From the NCBI GenBank assembly GCA_026874595.1, contig CM049318.1, positions 22,295,456-22,359,455 on the forward strand: 64,000 nucleotides of DNA, read 5' to 3'. The notes beneath the pieces are model-generated. The model worked only from the letters and a program-made list of their open reading frames with translations. It had not been told where the DNA came from and made no database searches. Source of the stretch: Sipunculus nudus (Eukaryota > Annelida > Sipuncula > Golfingiida > Sipunculidae). The translations under genes were made by a program, and so were the position numbers. This document shows positions 23,058-34,026 of the stretch, one piece after another. Each line of letters starts with the position of its first letter. The stretch's first letter is position 1.

Positions 23058-26000
23058 TCATGCTTTCCATGTCCAGGCGTTCTTTGTTCGCCAATTTGCA
23101 ACTTCCTGCTTAGACAGAAATTCTCCGCGAGGGGTCCCCACGTTGGCTGGAAGCAAGGCAAGGTACAAGGGTGTGTCTGCTCCTGTATAAAACAATAAAT
23201 ATAAGGACTCAAGGTACAATGGCTGTCAAAATCTTAAATGTCGGGTTACAACTGGCGGTCTATAGTCCATTCAATAAGACGATAATGTAATTGAATCGAT
23301 TTTTTTCGTCAAAATTTATTTCTAAATTCTATCAAATTTTCTGTTTACCAATATCTGTGGATGAGTAAAATTTAAACAAACACTCAAGGCAAACAAGGGG
23401 TCAGACTCATAAGAGAAAAAGGGGACAAATGAGTTTTTAACTCAAAATAAGCATAACATCCGAGTAAACGGTGATATAGTAGCAAATAAAACATAGTGAC
23501 TGTAGGGCAGATTTTACCTTTGCCATAATCTTAAAATATGTAAATCCTTGAGTAAAACATATATAAACGTATTATATAATAAAATTTTACATTTTTTACA
23601 GCTCTGACGACATTGGTTACACTTAATACACACTTATCACAAAAAACAAAATACTCTTTTAACCTAACAAATAAAAGCCTGATCTACTTACCCTCGTCGA
23701 TGGAACTTGGTCCTTTCCCGCTGGTCATGTCTGTTTTCACCCATCCTGGCGTACACTGTATATAAACAGATAAATATAAACACATGGGCAGTACTAAGTG
23801 TGGGATGTGTCGTTATATGTTGGTCAACAAACCGATTACATGTTCTACCTAATTCAATGTTTTAACGCTGGAAAAGTTCATCCTTTTGAATGGTGATTCA
23901 TAGTGTCGATACCATTGTCTATGCCATTTATAGATTTTATTTTATTGCATTTAATTCATCACTGCTCCGGTAGGTAGCGTTTCTTACCTAGTTGAGGTAC
24001 ATTGTGCAGGAAAAATCAAGTCGGAGGCAGAGAGAGAGAGAGAGAGAAAGAGAGAGGGGGGGGGGGATGCTATAGATTATCACATTGGATGTTGCCGATT
24101 GCTGATATATAATATGTTATAAAGCACAACCGTCCAGATCAATGGTTTCTGATCACTTAGTCATAACGGGGCATTAAATCGCACATAGCGATGTCCGAAC
24201 ATAACACTTACTGGGAGAGATGCGTTAGGTTTCTCCAGAATATCCTGTTTATCCTCAGTGTATCGCAGCCGAGAGTCTTTGGTGGGTAATTTATAACCAC
24301 TGATCGGGATTAAGAGTTAAGACCGAGGAACCAAGTAATGTGCACTCGTTTGTTAAGAAAAAAAGGACCTGAAAGACAGTGTTCCATTTAAGCATGGAGA
24401 GAGCCTACCTGTGGACTGACCATGAAAGATCTCGGGTCAGATTCGAAATCACGGATTTAAGCCATGTGCATTAGGCCTACCCCCGGAACACAGAAGCTAG
24501 TTATCAGATATCGGTTTGTTATGTCATGTATTCATATATATGAAAGTATTCGGAGCAAAATCTGATAACCCAATAAAATTTATGTCATTTAGGTTAAAAG
24601 TATCCTGTTAACTCGAAATATTTAAGACCTTTGAACATCCACATTATATTTATGATCTCTTTTTAAATCAATGACAGAAAAAAAAACAGTAAATCTAACT
24701 TGAATGATAAAAAGAAATATGACCCTACATTTCGGATCCGGTCTAGGCCTGGACAGAATACTTACCGAGTTAATTAAGATATCTTTCCTGCCTGTGTCAG
24801 CGTCTATAATAGTTTGTTGAATCGCCGCCAGGACTGTCATCCCTATTTTGGATACTCCGTAAGCAGTGCCCGGCCAACCGTGATCCAAATGTGTTCCTCC
24901 TTTAGCCAATCTGTTATATACAACAAAATCTAATATTTTGCATATTATTAACATATTTTCCCTTTACCAAAATAATTCTGAAATTTCGAAAGAAAAAACA
25001 TTCGTCCATAGCTCCTAAAATTAACAAAACTGCAATAAAATACAGCCACACACAACAGTTTTATACTCTAGCGCAAACTCTTTAAAATATATGAAACAGC
25101 ATTTGAAAACGACTGGTTTGGTTGTTTGGTTTGTTTTCAAAGAATAGAAACCCAGTTAAATCAACAAAGCAATCGAAACGATTATATGTTATACTATCCA
25201 TTTTGTTGATTCCATATATGAAGATGTATACGTACTTGACAAACTCGGTCATTGCCTCATCCAACTTCTCAAGAGACGTCAATGAAGTTAACCGCGCATG
25301 AAGTTCATCACTGCATTTATTAAGGGCCCATACGGCTACATGGCTAGACACGTGTGACACTCTGGGAGAGATATAAAATTAAGTATTCTCTATTTATTCG
25401 ACTACACGCTTGGCCTACAAATGTCCGGAAATACCCGGCAAAGGCGAACGTGGCAAATGATTGTTTTTGTCCAGAGGCGGGCGTGATTACATATGTTACC
25501 GTGGTCTGTAACCAGTGTTATACACTAGCATTACGTACATTGAAAAGTGTGCTGGTTGATGGGTAACAATGTCTAATTGCAAGGACTTCTGGTGGGCTAA
25601 CTGGCATGTGGGCGGCTGGTAAAACGACATCCTGAATAATACGTTCCAGCGTGATGTACAATTCAGATTGAATTAACTTATTCGGGATTTAAATATAATT
25701 CAATGGGAAAAGCTTTTCAGCAGACTTTACGGTAATATAGCAGGTACATAAAATAATCGATTATTAATCGATCAGGGGGGGTCCTACCAATTCTTGTCGT
25801 TTATCTATAACAACTCACCTGGCATGGTCTCTCAGTATGGGGAAGAGTGCGTCACAGACGTTACGTGTTCCCCAGTAGTTAGTCTTCAACGTCACTTCCG
25901 CTTGTTCAGAGAAAGGTGCTGTCGACGCAACCTGTAAAAGTAACACTACATTAAAGGCACACTCTATAAACAAACTGTACTCAAGCAATGGTTACATTGT

Positions 26001-27421
26001 CCTATCATAACCGCTATGTTCACTTCAAAATTAGTTCATACTCATTTGAACAGTGTTCATCATGGTCATTTTCACCACGTGTCTTCACGGTCATATGTCG
26101 TGTCTTTCATAATCATCTGCATCATGTGTCCCTCATGTCATCAGCACCAAGTGTGCCTCATTGTCATTTACAACATATGCCTGTCATTATCATCTGGATA
26201 ATGTGTGTATCAGTCATTTGTATCACCTGTCCGTCCTAGCCCTCTGCATTACGTGTCCGTCCAAGTCATCTGCATCACCTTCCCGTCATTGTCATTTGCA
26301 TCATATGCCTGTCATAGTCATTTGTAATACGTGTCCATGGGTCATTTGCATCATGTATCCGCCCTAGTCATCTGCATTACGTGTTCGGCATTGTCATTTG
26401 CATCATATGCCTGTCATTGTCATTTGCATCTTGTGTCCGCCCTAGTCATCTGCATTACGTGTTCAGCATTGTCATTTGCATCATATGCCTTTCATTGTCA
26501 TTTGCATCTTGTGTCCGCCCTAGTCATCTGCATTACGTGTTCAGCATTGTCATTTGCATCATATGCCTGTCATTGTCATTTGCATCTTGTGTCCGCCCTA
26601 GTCATCTGCATTACGTGTTCAGCATTGTCATTCGCATCATATGTCATTATAGCCATCTGCATCACGTGCCGATCATAGTAATCTGCATCACGTGCATGTG
26701 TATCAGTCATTTGCATCGTGCGTACATCGTTGTTATCTGCACCGTTTGTATTTCATAGCCATTTGCATCACGTGCCTGTCATTGTCATCTTCATCATATG
26801 TCAATTATATTCATCTGCATCACGTGTCCGTTCTAGTCACCTACATGATATACACGTCATAGTCATTTGCATCAAGTTTCCGTTATAATCATTTGCAGTG
26901 CTCTAAATTTTCTCATATAACTACAAATGATGTGAATAATCACATGTACCTCCACGCAGCAGGAAAAGTCTTACCTTGTATGCGATCCCGGCATTGTTGA
27001 CAAGGACGTCGAGGCCGCCATATTTGATCTGGATGGTCGTCTTGAGATTCTGGGCAGACTCCGGGTTGTTGATGTCGAGTTGATGAAACAACGGCGAAAG
27101 ACCTTCCTTCTTCAACTCTTCTACAGCGGCCAGACCTCGTCCCTCATCTCGAGCTATAAACATATGTTAAACATTTATGTAACTGCGAGGCAACATTTTA
27201 ATCTGTGCACAGATGGGTGCATCCTCGTACATACATGCATACATACACAGCGGACCGTTAGGGGTAATATTTTATAAGTTGCTGTGTTCCGCTTTCCGTA
27301 GTTTTTAACATATAAATTTTCATTTTCAGATGTGAAAACGTTTAAGACTGTTTTATACAAAAGAAAAGCCAGGTATTAATCAAACAATATGCTCCCGTTT
27401 TTTGATAGATAACATATATGG

Positions 27422-27471
<50 letters not shown>

Positions 27472-29383
27472 AGTGCGAAATTGAGGGAGCACACGTGCAC
27501 GTTTGCTTGTACATTTTCTTTAGTGCAGGTAGAAATTTTACCGAGAAGCACTATGTGCACGTATAAACCGGCCTCGAATTTGAAGACCGGCAACAGGCAA
27601 ATGCCAACTAAAATTGGCTGGCTGGCGTCAGCCACGATCCTGACCATAGAAACCTGCTAGTCAAATTTTTTCCTCACTGCGTTCACTTCTAGTCTGTAAA
27701 CAGTCACAATCGCTGCCATTCCATGTTTTTTTTTATTGAATAAACCGCTCTAAAATACCAACTGGGGTCTACTGACATTTAACGCTGCGCGGACCAACTG
27801 CAAAGATGATTGTTTCATTCGGCGTTGTTAAGGGTTCATAACTGAAATAAGATGGCCCGGGTCCCCCGGTGTGTAATTCTCAGCCTTGCACAACGGCAAA
27901 ATTCGGCGAAGGTTATTCAATTCGCGTCAAAATTTCCAGGACTAAATATATGAAAATCATTGCAGCAAAAATGTCTGAATTTAATCTTTAAACCTCGCTA
28001 GTCAACACTTTCTAAAGTCAGCATGCTTCAGGTCCCCTGGAGTTTCCATTCTTTCAACTTTAATATTATCCCGAGTGAACCGAAAGGCCACAGCAGTTGT
28101 GAATGGGACACGGTCGGCGGTACTGATTTTCATGTTGCCTGGTCTGATAAAAGTTTTTCAGAAATACCGGTTATAATAAAATAAAAAAATTCATTTCGAC
28201 AGTAATATTTCTTCTATTTGATGAATTCCGACGTCCAAAAAGCAACACTGCTAACGGAAACTATTCCGATTGAATACGCCGTTGCATATATGCCTTGTCA
28301 CGGGCAGGGATGCACGTAGTCTCTCAATTAAACACTCGGTGGCGCTCTGAGAGGCTGTGCCGTCCTGTGCTGACACTCCCGTTATTCTGTTGAATATTAA
28401 TTGAGCAGTTGTACGCAGTTAACGGTAAAAGGAACAGCAACTTTTTCACATCGTAGCTGTCTTGCGTGAGCTCTTCTCGACAGTCGACGAGATCACAGAG
28501 AACCAAGAGATTTCTTTGGCAAGTTACTGAACGCCAACCCACTTCAGTTTCCCGCGACAATCCCCTGTTTTTACTAAACGTGTTTCCAAAATGAGCACGT
28601 GTCCTCATGGTTACTTCGGATATTACTGGTCAATTAAGCGATTAAATACTGGTTAAATAACCGATAAAAATATGAATGTAAAGGTATTTACATATTTTGT
28701 CAATTTGACTTACCTTGCATTTTACCCACCGGCAATATTCCTATTATATCATTGTCTAAATTAGGCCTACTTTTACAATATGACCAGGTAAATAAATTCC
28801 TGTTTCCCAACTCCCGTCCGTGTCTCCATATCAAAGTTTTAAGGTGAAACGATGATGGCTGCATCAGCGAAACTGAGCATTTTCTAATGATATAATGCAA
28901 ATAAATATGAAAAAAGGAAAACTGTCAAATTTATTTGCTGCCTGGCAAGTTAAAATTTGACTGCCAGCAATAGCTTTACGCCCCCGAGGCAGCGGGAATA
29001 TTGCGCTTCTAAAGAAGCTACGATATAGGTAGTAGCTATAAGTAAAGCGCTGTGTAAAGAGCGTACAGTAGCTTGTAATTTCCAAAAATGAAATTCGGTG
29101 TATGGATTGTTATACACAAATGAAAAATATGATAGTGCAGTATATAATTATAGGCTCTTTAGCCCGATTTAGAAAAAAAGGCTAACAGAATAACTCTTCA
29201 TAAACATCACAATCATTAATTAGCCTTTCTTATCTTTAAACAACAGAAACTCCATAACAAGCAAATTTTCTCACTAGTATTACAAGGTGCATGTTGAAAT
29301 CTTGTGGTGCATGTAGGTTTTGTTTCAAGGGTGTACCTGGAGTATGTAAATGTATAGCCTAATTGGTACCATGTATATATACA

Positions 29384-29425
<42 letters not shown>

Positions 29426-31143
29426 TGCGGGTGAGGAAGTGTATGAATAAATATATACTGAACAACGGTTAGTGATCATATTATTATATGTATCATCTCA
29501 TAATACTCTGATCAATTATTTGACATATATGTAAACCGTCATTTCCGTAAACCATGCTTTTAGATCTTTGAAAGTACTGAGGTAGTATGCCTTTATGATA
29601 AACTCCAACTCCTCTCCTCAATATATACACAGACCTGCTGGTAACCTTATCTGTTCGATAAAAATACGATTAAGTTTACCTGACTGACAAAAAAGTGTGC
29701 CCAGGCTTAAAAACAGGTTACTGTTCATGCAGACATGACGGTTTTTTGGAGACACGTGCTGACACTGTAACTATGGGTACAACGAGTAGTCTGCACGCAT
29801 AATTAATGGTCGTCTGGTCAATGCCTGACATGTGCTTAACCCCGTCACAGTGAGTGAGATGAAAATGCAGAGGAAAACTATATATCACACATCACTTATA
29901 TATGACCGGTGTGTTTGTGTGTGTGTGTGGGGGGGGGGTGCAGTTAAAGTATGCTCTGGTCCCCATATCTCTCGTCGTTTAATATTTTTATACGTTTAAT
30001 ACTTTTTTTTATTAGGCGAGACCACCACGTCAAATCAAATACTTCTGTAGGTTTTAGCAGTCACTTTATATTACAATTATAATGACCTTTGGCTTTCATA
30101 TAAATAATTTCCCCTGTGTGACCCCGCCGTGTAAACACCGCCATCTACCTATCTCACTATGACGCTCCACTTTTCACACTGCAAGGATATTACGTCTTTT
30201 CTTAATACATTATTTTCATAGTTTTATATTTTATTGGAGATATAACTACAAGCTCTAGTAAAGAAATGAGCGTTCTGTTCTTACCTGTTAGATATACGTC
30301 ACCATCAAACTTCTTACACAGACCTCTGACAATGGCGAAGCCAATACCTTTGTTTCCGCCAGTTACCTGGAACAGATAATGATACGGTAATATTATAGGC
30401 CTAAACGATATTTTAAAATATAATAATAAATGAAATAATAATAATAATAATAATAATAATAGGCTTAATAATAATGATAATTTACTAAAAGTACTTATAT
30501 TATAGTTTTTGGAGTTTTACAAGTTTCATATTCGCATTAATGAAAAGTGCAAAAGTGCTGAATAAACTGATCGGTTCACAGACGAGTAGGCTGGCAAAAA
30601 TAGTACCGTTCTCGGGCAGTAATTTTTCCCTTTTGGACTTGGGCAGCCCGCAACTTCATTAATAGGTTAAAAGAATTATTCCAACGGATTCCCTATGAAA
30701 CATTTCCTGCTAAACGCACGCGCCTATACGGTTTTGACTGGTTCGCCCCCCCCCCCCCCCCCCCCCCAAGGACTTTCCTGTCATTTCTAATCTCCAAAAA
30801 TAGTGAAATTACTTTCTCTTGCTGGAAAATACAATTTATTTTGTATAAAAGGTCGTGTTAAATTGACACTGGAGTGTTTGGCTTGGGAATAGTGGCGCAC
30901 TTGCCCGCCACTTCACATTTTCTGGAACCGCCCCTTTCGTAAGCTAAAATGCATCGAAAGCCTACCTTTACAACGTCTGTAGACTGTACACATACACATT
31001 GATCAAGCTAAGGGCCTTAACTCGCATCCCCTGATCAGATAAGATATACAGTCTACTTACTTCAGCTAAGTATGTAAAAAGGGTCTCCCAGATCAAAGTT
31101 TATCAAATCAATGACTTACTACGGCCACGCGTCGATGTGACAT
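23058..31143 (-). CDS. CBR1-like: Carbonyl reductase (CBR1-like SDR), copy 3; intact
   Basis: Eight exons on the minus strand: 31120-31143, 30285-30366, 26975-27153, 25819-25931, 25236-25361, 24766-24910, 23692-23755, 23058-23182. They total 858 bp, 285 residues. Exon lengths, phases and GT-AG sites agree with copy 4, and there are no stops. Motifs: TGGNKGIG at 10-17, K14/R37, NNAG at 88-91, catalytic Ser139 in HVSSHV, and Tyr192/Lys196 in AYGVSK. In this family the product reduces carbonyls of quinones, aldehydes and some ketones with NADPH in the cytosol; the physiological substrate here is unknown. The start MSHRRVAV is fixed by the short 24-bp first exon, identical in peptide to copy 4. 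The copy is head-to-head with copy 4, with 2883 bp between start codons. Intron 3 carries the 26-bp minisatellite. Intron 2 is enlarged by about 1.9 kb. Confidence 0.92.
24031..24067. repeat. (GA)n plus G run in intron 6 of copy 3
   Basis: GA dinucleotides followed by AAGAGAGA and a run of G. Positional equivalent of the GA tracts in copies 2, 4 and 5. Confidence 0.88.
24428..24495 (-). repeat. tRNA-derived SINE-like head, copy 3 intron 6
   Basis: Same tRNA-like block as in copies 2, 4 and 5 (TCGGGTCAGATTCGAAATCACG on the plus strand). The anticodon-side half is degraded. Confidence 0.4.
26035..26910. repeat. 26-bp minisatellite with 78-bp higher-order units, intron 3 of copy 3
   Basis: Tandem 26-bp monomers. 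Between about 26387 and 26640 three monomer variants recur as a block of 78 bp, a little over three times (markers: TCATATGCCTGTCATTG, CATCTTGTGTCCGCC, CATTACGTGTTCAGC). ATTTGCAT occurs repeatedly; CACGTG is mostly mutated to TACGTG in the higher-order part. Confidence 0.9.
27425..27468. repeat. (AT)n microsatellite in intron 2 of copy 3
   Basis: About 44 bp of AT. The equivalent position in copy 2 has the (AT)n(GT)n at 19700. Confidence 0.94.
27480..29390. other. Copy 3-specific block inside intron 2
   Basis: About 1.9 kb between shared intron sequences, absent from copies 2 and 4 at this place. It includes at 28975-29070 a piece shared in inverted orientation with 9945-10405. Open frames are no longer than 101 codons, with no recognised domain. 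It is probably one or more unclassified insertions. Confidence 0.45.
29391..29427. repeat. (GA)n plus G run
   Basis: GA dinucleotides followed by a G run, in intron 2 of copy 3. Confidence 0.9.
30746..30767. repeat. C22 homopolymer in intron 1 of copy 3
   Basis: Twenty-two C residues in a row. The equivalent intron-1 position of copy 4 (near 34360-34380) has no such run. Confidence 0.9.
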
Positions 31144-31198
31144 CTTGAACCGAGTGAACCAGATCTCGCTTATCGTCGCTTAGTTTTACTAAGGCACT

Positions 31199-31212
31199 GG
31201 GTCAAGGTTGAC
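31199..31212. promoter_or_regulatory. DR1-like motif upstream of copy 3 start
   Basis: GGGTCAAGGTTGAC, 56 bp before the ATG. Equivalent of the motifs at 6960-6973 and 33950-33963. Its role is inferred only. Confidence 0.28.
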
Positions 31213-31549
31213 ATGTACAGTGCTGCCCCCTATCGAGCATCTTGTAAACTAATCCGTTGAATGATTCATCATTGCCTCCGCCACGAAGGTGTGCGTTCAG
31301 TCCCGTTCGTGTGTGTGTTTGCGTGTGTGTGTTTGTATGTTTGTTCACATCATCTCATGCAATCATGAACGGAGCCCAATAGAATTTTGAGGCACCTCCT
31401 GAATGAGCCAATGGAGAATCGATTCGATTAAGGTGTAGGTTAGGCTCATGATCGGGATCCCTGATGGACTTCGCTGAACAGTCAAAAATTGCAGTCACAA
31501 TTAAATGCGCGCATGGACCTAGGAATAGTAACCCCCCCCCCCCCCCCAA

Positions 31550-32610
31550 GTTGGACGCGGACTGAGGTGATATAGGCTCCCTTGGAACTTGAGTGACGTT
31601 GCCAAAACTTGATACCATCACCCCACTGGCAATCAATATTTTATTTAAATAAAATATAACGAAAAAATCCATGTCTCCAAATGTCCCCGTACGCATGTAA
31701 CGATTTAGTGTAGCTATGAAATATTAAGAATTAAGCATTTTATGAATTGATATATTCATCATTAAATATTTAGCAAAAAAAGTAAACATATAATTATATT
31801 AAAATTACATAGTTTCATTAGAAATCAAATTTTCTAGCTACCACATTTGATATAATGAATATCACTAACATGAACGTTGTTACGTAATGTTATAACTTAA
31901 TGTATATCGTCTACACGTAGGACGCTTTAAAACACAAAGCATATTAAATATAGTAAGGTCATGTTTAAACACAAATATAATCTTACAGATTAAGTACGTT
32001 AAAAAATGTAACAGAGATGGAAGCAGTATTATAGTGACTTTTTTTCACAATGATTTTTATATTGAATTTTTTATTTCAGTTTTGAAAATATGGAGAAATG
32101 AAGACAGATAATTTATCATACATCCTCTAAAAAATCATAGTGATTGTCATAGATATGTATCAATCCTCATCTACGAAAATGAATTAGAAATCCATAGCCC
32201 CTGTCGATAACTGCTCAAAATGATGACACCTTTTGCATGATTTAAATTTTTTATGAACTTATACACCCTACTTTTCCATCATGTTCTCGATTTTTTTCCT
32301 TTTGACCAATTTTGCACAACCGATAAATCTCTTTAAGGGCCATTGCTTTCGTCACTATTCTATTATCCCAATAGATTATTTGTAGACCCATTGCTTAAAA
32401 TATTCATGATGTCATTTTATTCATGTTGTCCATTTCTGTTATGGAACTTCGAAATGGTAACCCTGATAATGGTAACCCTGGTAATGGTAATCCTGTACCC
32501 AAGCAGAAATAAATGCCAGATGGGCTTCTCATTTTATGTGTTAAGTCTAGAATCTTCTATCTATAATCCCTGTAACCCTATAATCAAATTGTCGCAATTC
32601 GCTCCAACTG
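31550..32610. repeat. Long dispersed repeat, copy 1 of 2
   Basis: Matches 49003-49900 for about 0.9 kb (AAGTTGGACGCGG at the left edge, then CACCCCACTGGCAATCAA, then GGTAATCCTGTAC near the right). In both places the left edge lies near a C homopolymer (31532-31548; 48953-48966). No protein signature is seen. Confidence 0.65.
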
Positions 32611-33680
32611 GACCCACATATTTAAAAAACGGTCTGCGAACATTGAATCCCGGTGCTGAAGTTCATATTTGAAAGTGTACACAAGCCGCATTTCAGATAG
32701 CGACATGACAGCTCTCTCGGAAGTACTGCGGGTAGGCCCGCGTGGCGCACGAGGAAGGGTCGTGTTTACATTCATTTATTTTGCCCTTATTCCTAGGTTC
32801 ATTCGTCCATGTGTGACTGCTAGGCCCTGCGCGGGCCGACAAATGGAACCCGCCCCGCATCAAACTCTGGCAACCCGTAGTCCGCCTCACAGTCAATGAA
32901 AAAAGAATATTTCGGCCCGCACCCGCCCCGCCCTGTATATTTCAAGTTTCCAGCTCGCAGTCCAGCTCGAAAAATAATAAAAAAAGTTTTATGATCCAAA
33001 GGTTTACATATCAAAAATCAAATATCAGCCATGCTTAAAATCCAATATATATGAGAAGTTTAATGATTGAAATGAAAAATTAATTTTAATACGTTTTAGC
33101 AATGATTTAACCCAAATTCATTAAATATTAAAAAAAAAACATGTTTTATTGCTTAAAATCGATTTAATATATACATACCTTAAACATTTCATATCTTTCA
33201 TACCTAGCATACCATTGGTTTTCTTGTGTCTGTTTCTATTTAAATTAATATTATAGAGTAAAAAAGTCTATTTCTTCAAAGTATGTGTACCAAAAGTAAT
33301 CCTTGGGGGAAAAGTATTGGCTAACCACAAGTCATCAAATTATTGAGATGTGTTTGCTGGGTAAAATCTTTTCAGTCATAATCTGCTAATTAGCTAAAAT
33401 GGGGACTAATGAGATGGTCAAGGGAGTAAAGAGGGAATTTGACGGGTGTGGCTTTAGGTTCAGGATGTTTATTGGTTAAGCATGTTTCTTATAGCAGTTA
33501 TGGCCACATTATGCTGTGCCCAAACAGGCATTTGACCAGCAATGTCAGTTACACTTAGACAGCACATGGAGTTACAGATAGATAAGGAGTCCACCTTATA
33601 GGCTTTGTGCAGTTTTTGGTCAATTGAGTCACCGCCCCGCGCATGGCCGTAGTGACTGCACATTTGTAAATATTCCTAGA
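32610..33680. other. Centre of the copy 3/copy 4 spacer, nothing recognised
   Basis: A GC-richer patch at 32730-32950, otherwise AT-rich. Short open frames only; both strands were read without finding a family motif. Confidence 0.5.
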
Positions 33681-33949
33681 AATCCTTCCTGGATTCAGAT
33701 CATGAGCCTAACCTACACCTTAATCTAATCGATTCTTCCTTGGCCCATTCACGAAGTGCCTCAAAGTTCCATGGAACTCCGTTCATGATTGCGTGAGATG
33801 TTGTGAACAAATCTACAAATACACACACTCAAACACTCAAACACACAAACGAACGGGGTTGATCGCACGTCCTCCCGGCGAAGCCAAAGATGAAGAAACA
33901 TTCAGCAGATTAGTTTACAAGATGCTCGATTGGGGCCAGCACTGTATAT

Positions 33950-33963
33950 GTCAACTTTGACCC
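33950..33963. promoter_or_regulatory. DR1-like motif upstream of copy 4 start
   Basis: GTCAACTTTGACCC (complement GGGTCAAAGTTGAC), 63 bp before the ATG at 34027. Confidence 0.28.
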
Positions 33964-34026
33964 ACTGACATAGTAAACCAAGTGAGGATAACCGAGCACT
34001 CAGTCACTCGCGAGTTCGGGTTCAAG

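Larger units (their letters stand above)
31144..34026. promoter_or_regulatory. Head-to-head intergenic region of copies 3 and 4 with inverted-repeat arms
   Basis: About 350-400 bp next to each start codon are homologous in inverted orientation (31144-31450 against 33690-34026, for example GTGCCTCAAA/GAGGCACCTCC and the CACACA/GTGTGT tracts). They extend the duplication outward from both genes. The middle holds a dispersed repeat (31550-32610), then about 1.1 kb (32610-33680) with nothing recognised. No clear TATA box was seen. Confidence 0.6.
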
